Of a stretch of 5,071 bases of DNA, positions 4,719 to 5,071 are shown piece by piece. Position 1 is the stretch's first letter, and every line of letters starts with the position of its first letter. Made by a program: the position numbers and the translations under genes. The DNA lies in assembly GCA_964344215.1 (NCBI GenBank), contig CAYFMP010000135.1, positions 1 to 5,071 of the forward strand, read 5' to 3'. Origin of the DNA: CAYFMP01 sp964344215. GTDB lineage: Bacteria > Pseudomonadota > Alphaproteobacteria > Rhodospirillales > Casp-alpha2. The notes beneath the pieces were generated by a model. The model did no database searches. It saw nothing but the letters and a program-made list of their open reading frames with translations, and was not told the DNA's origin.

Positions 4719-5071
4719 ATGGCCGGATCCCTATCGAAGATCGAAGCGCTCGACGCTTCGCCGCTCGATGTACCGGGTAAACCGCTGACCGAACCGCCAT
4801 CGGCGACGGATACGAAAGGCCGGCCGCTGCCGCCGATCGGGAGGGAACTTGCCGACGACGGCAAGATCGGACCGCGCCCGCCGCGACCGACACCCACCCC
4901 GATTCCACCGCCCGAGGGCGAACCCGAGCCCGAGGCGGCCGAGAAGCGCCTGCCGCCCAGGCTGCGGAAAAAGCGCGAGGAGGAATTGGCCAAGGCGGCT
5001 GTTGCCCGGGCCGCGCCGCCAGCGCCGCCGACGCCGCCGCCGATCGCGCCGGCCCCGGTCGCAGCCGCCGG
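4719..5071 (+). CDS. Proline-rich protein, N-terminal part (leaves window)
   Basis: The first 117 codons are visible, open to the window edge, starting at an ATG with a strong Shine-Dalgarno. Residues 1-50 are mixed and hydrophilic. About 51-72 is a Pro-rich run with alternating Glu/Pro (PRPPRPTPTPIPPPEGEPEP). About 73-99 is charged and probably helical (AAEKRLPPRLRKKREEELAKAA), followed by another Pro/Ala run (100 onward). No signal peptide or membrane segment is seen, so this part is probably a cytoplasmic or flexible extension. Following an ABC exporter half in the same direction, the full protein could be a second ABC subunit or an HlyD-type adaptor with a long proline-rich N-terminus. 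TonB- or TolA-like proteins also carry such runs but normally begin with a membrane anchor, which is absent. The function cannot be assigned from what is visible. Confidence 0.65.
   Translation, partial: MAGSLSKIEALDASPLDVPGKPLTEPPSATDTKGRPLPPIGRELADDGKIGPRPPRPTPTPIPPPEGEPEPEAAEKRLPPRLRKKREEELAKAAVARAAPPAPPTPPPIAPAPVAAA

Noticed and set aside
5010..5071. CCG/GCG-rich low-complexity run resembling a trinucleotide repeat
   Set aside because: The repeat units are irregular and in frame with Pro/Ala codons of the proline-rich gene, so the run is explained by amino-acid composition.

Overview
The window looks like chromosomal DNA of a GC-rich alphaproteobacterium, probably of the Rhodospirillales type. 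Three things suggest this: strong G/C preference at third codon positions, a left-edge gene that reads like flagellar fliG, and a DUF2927 protein, a family I associate mainly with alphaproteobacteria. No rRNA, tRNA, IS element, integrase or CRISPR array was seen.

Layout, left to right. (1) At 1-55 (-) are the first 18 codons of a probable fliG leaving the window. (2) A divergent spacer at 56-154 holds two odd-centred palindromes and candidate overlapping promoters. (3) Two rightward genes for exported proteins follow. The first (155-1282) has two copies of a PsbP/Mog1-like domain. The second (1353-2192) is a DUF2927 protein whose signature reads like a metzincin zinc motif with all three histidines replaced; that signature lies in a sharply AT-rich codon island. 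(4) At 2177-2203 a bulged hairpin spans the DUF2927 stop codon and probably serves as a shared terminator. (5) Convergent to it at 2209-2673 (-) is a small coiled-coil protein with a C-terminal CxxC...CxxC zinc ribbon. (6) A divergent spacer at 2674-2845 holds a 13-bp palindrome, a weak promoter candidate and a hairpin in the leader of the next gene. (7) At 2846-4582 (+) is a type I secretion-style ABC exporter half (membrane domain plus ATPase) with a degenerate signature motif and a glutamine at the switch-histidine position. (8) At 4583-4718 three successive inverted repeats end in one that would cover the Shine-Dalgarno sequence of the next gene; a 45-codon frame coupled by ATGA overlap runs through them. 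(9) From 4719 to the right edge runs the N-terminus of a proline-rich protein.

How the genes may work together: the ABC half-exporter and the proline-rich gene look like one transcription unit, plausibly the start of an export operon whose other parts (partner ABC subunit or HlyD-type adaptor) lie beyond the window. The two exported-protein genes look like a separate short operon diverging from fliG. The most novel-looking signals are the hairpin series before the proline-rich gene, the double degeneracy of the ABC ATPase, and the AT-rich island coinciding with the dead-metzincin-like motif.
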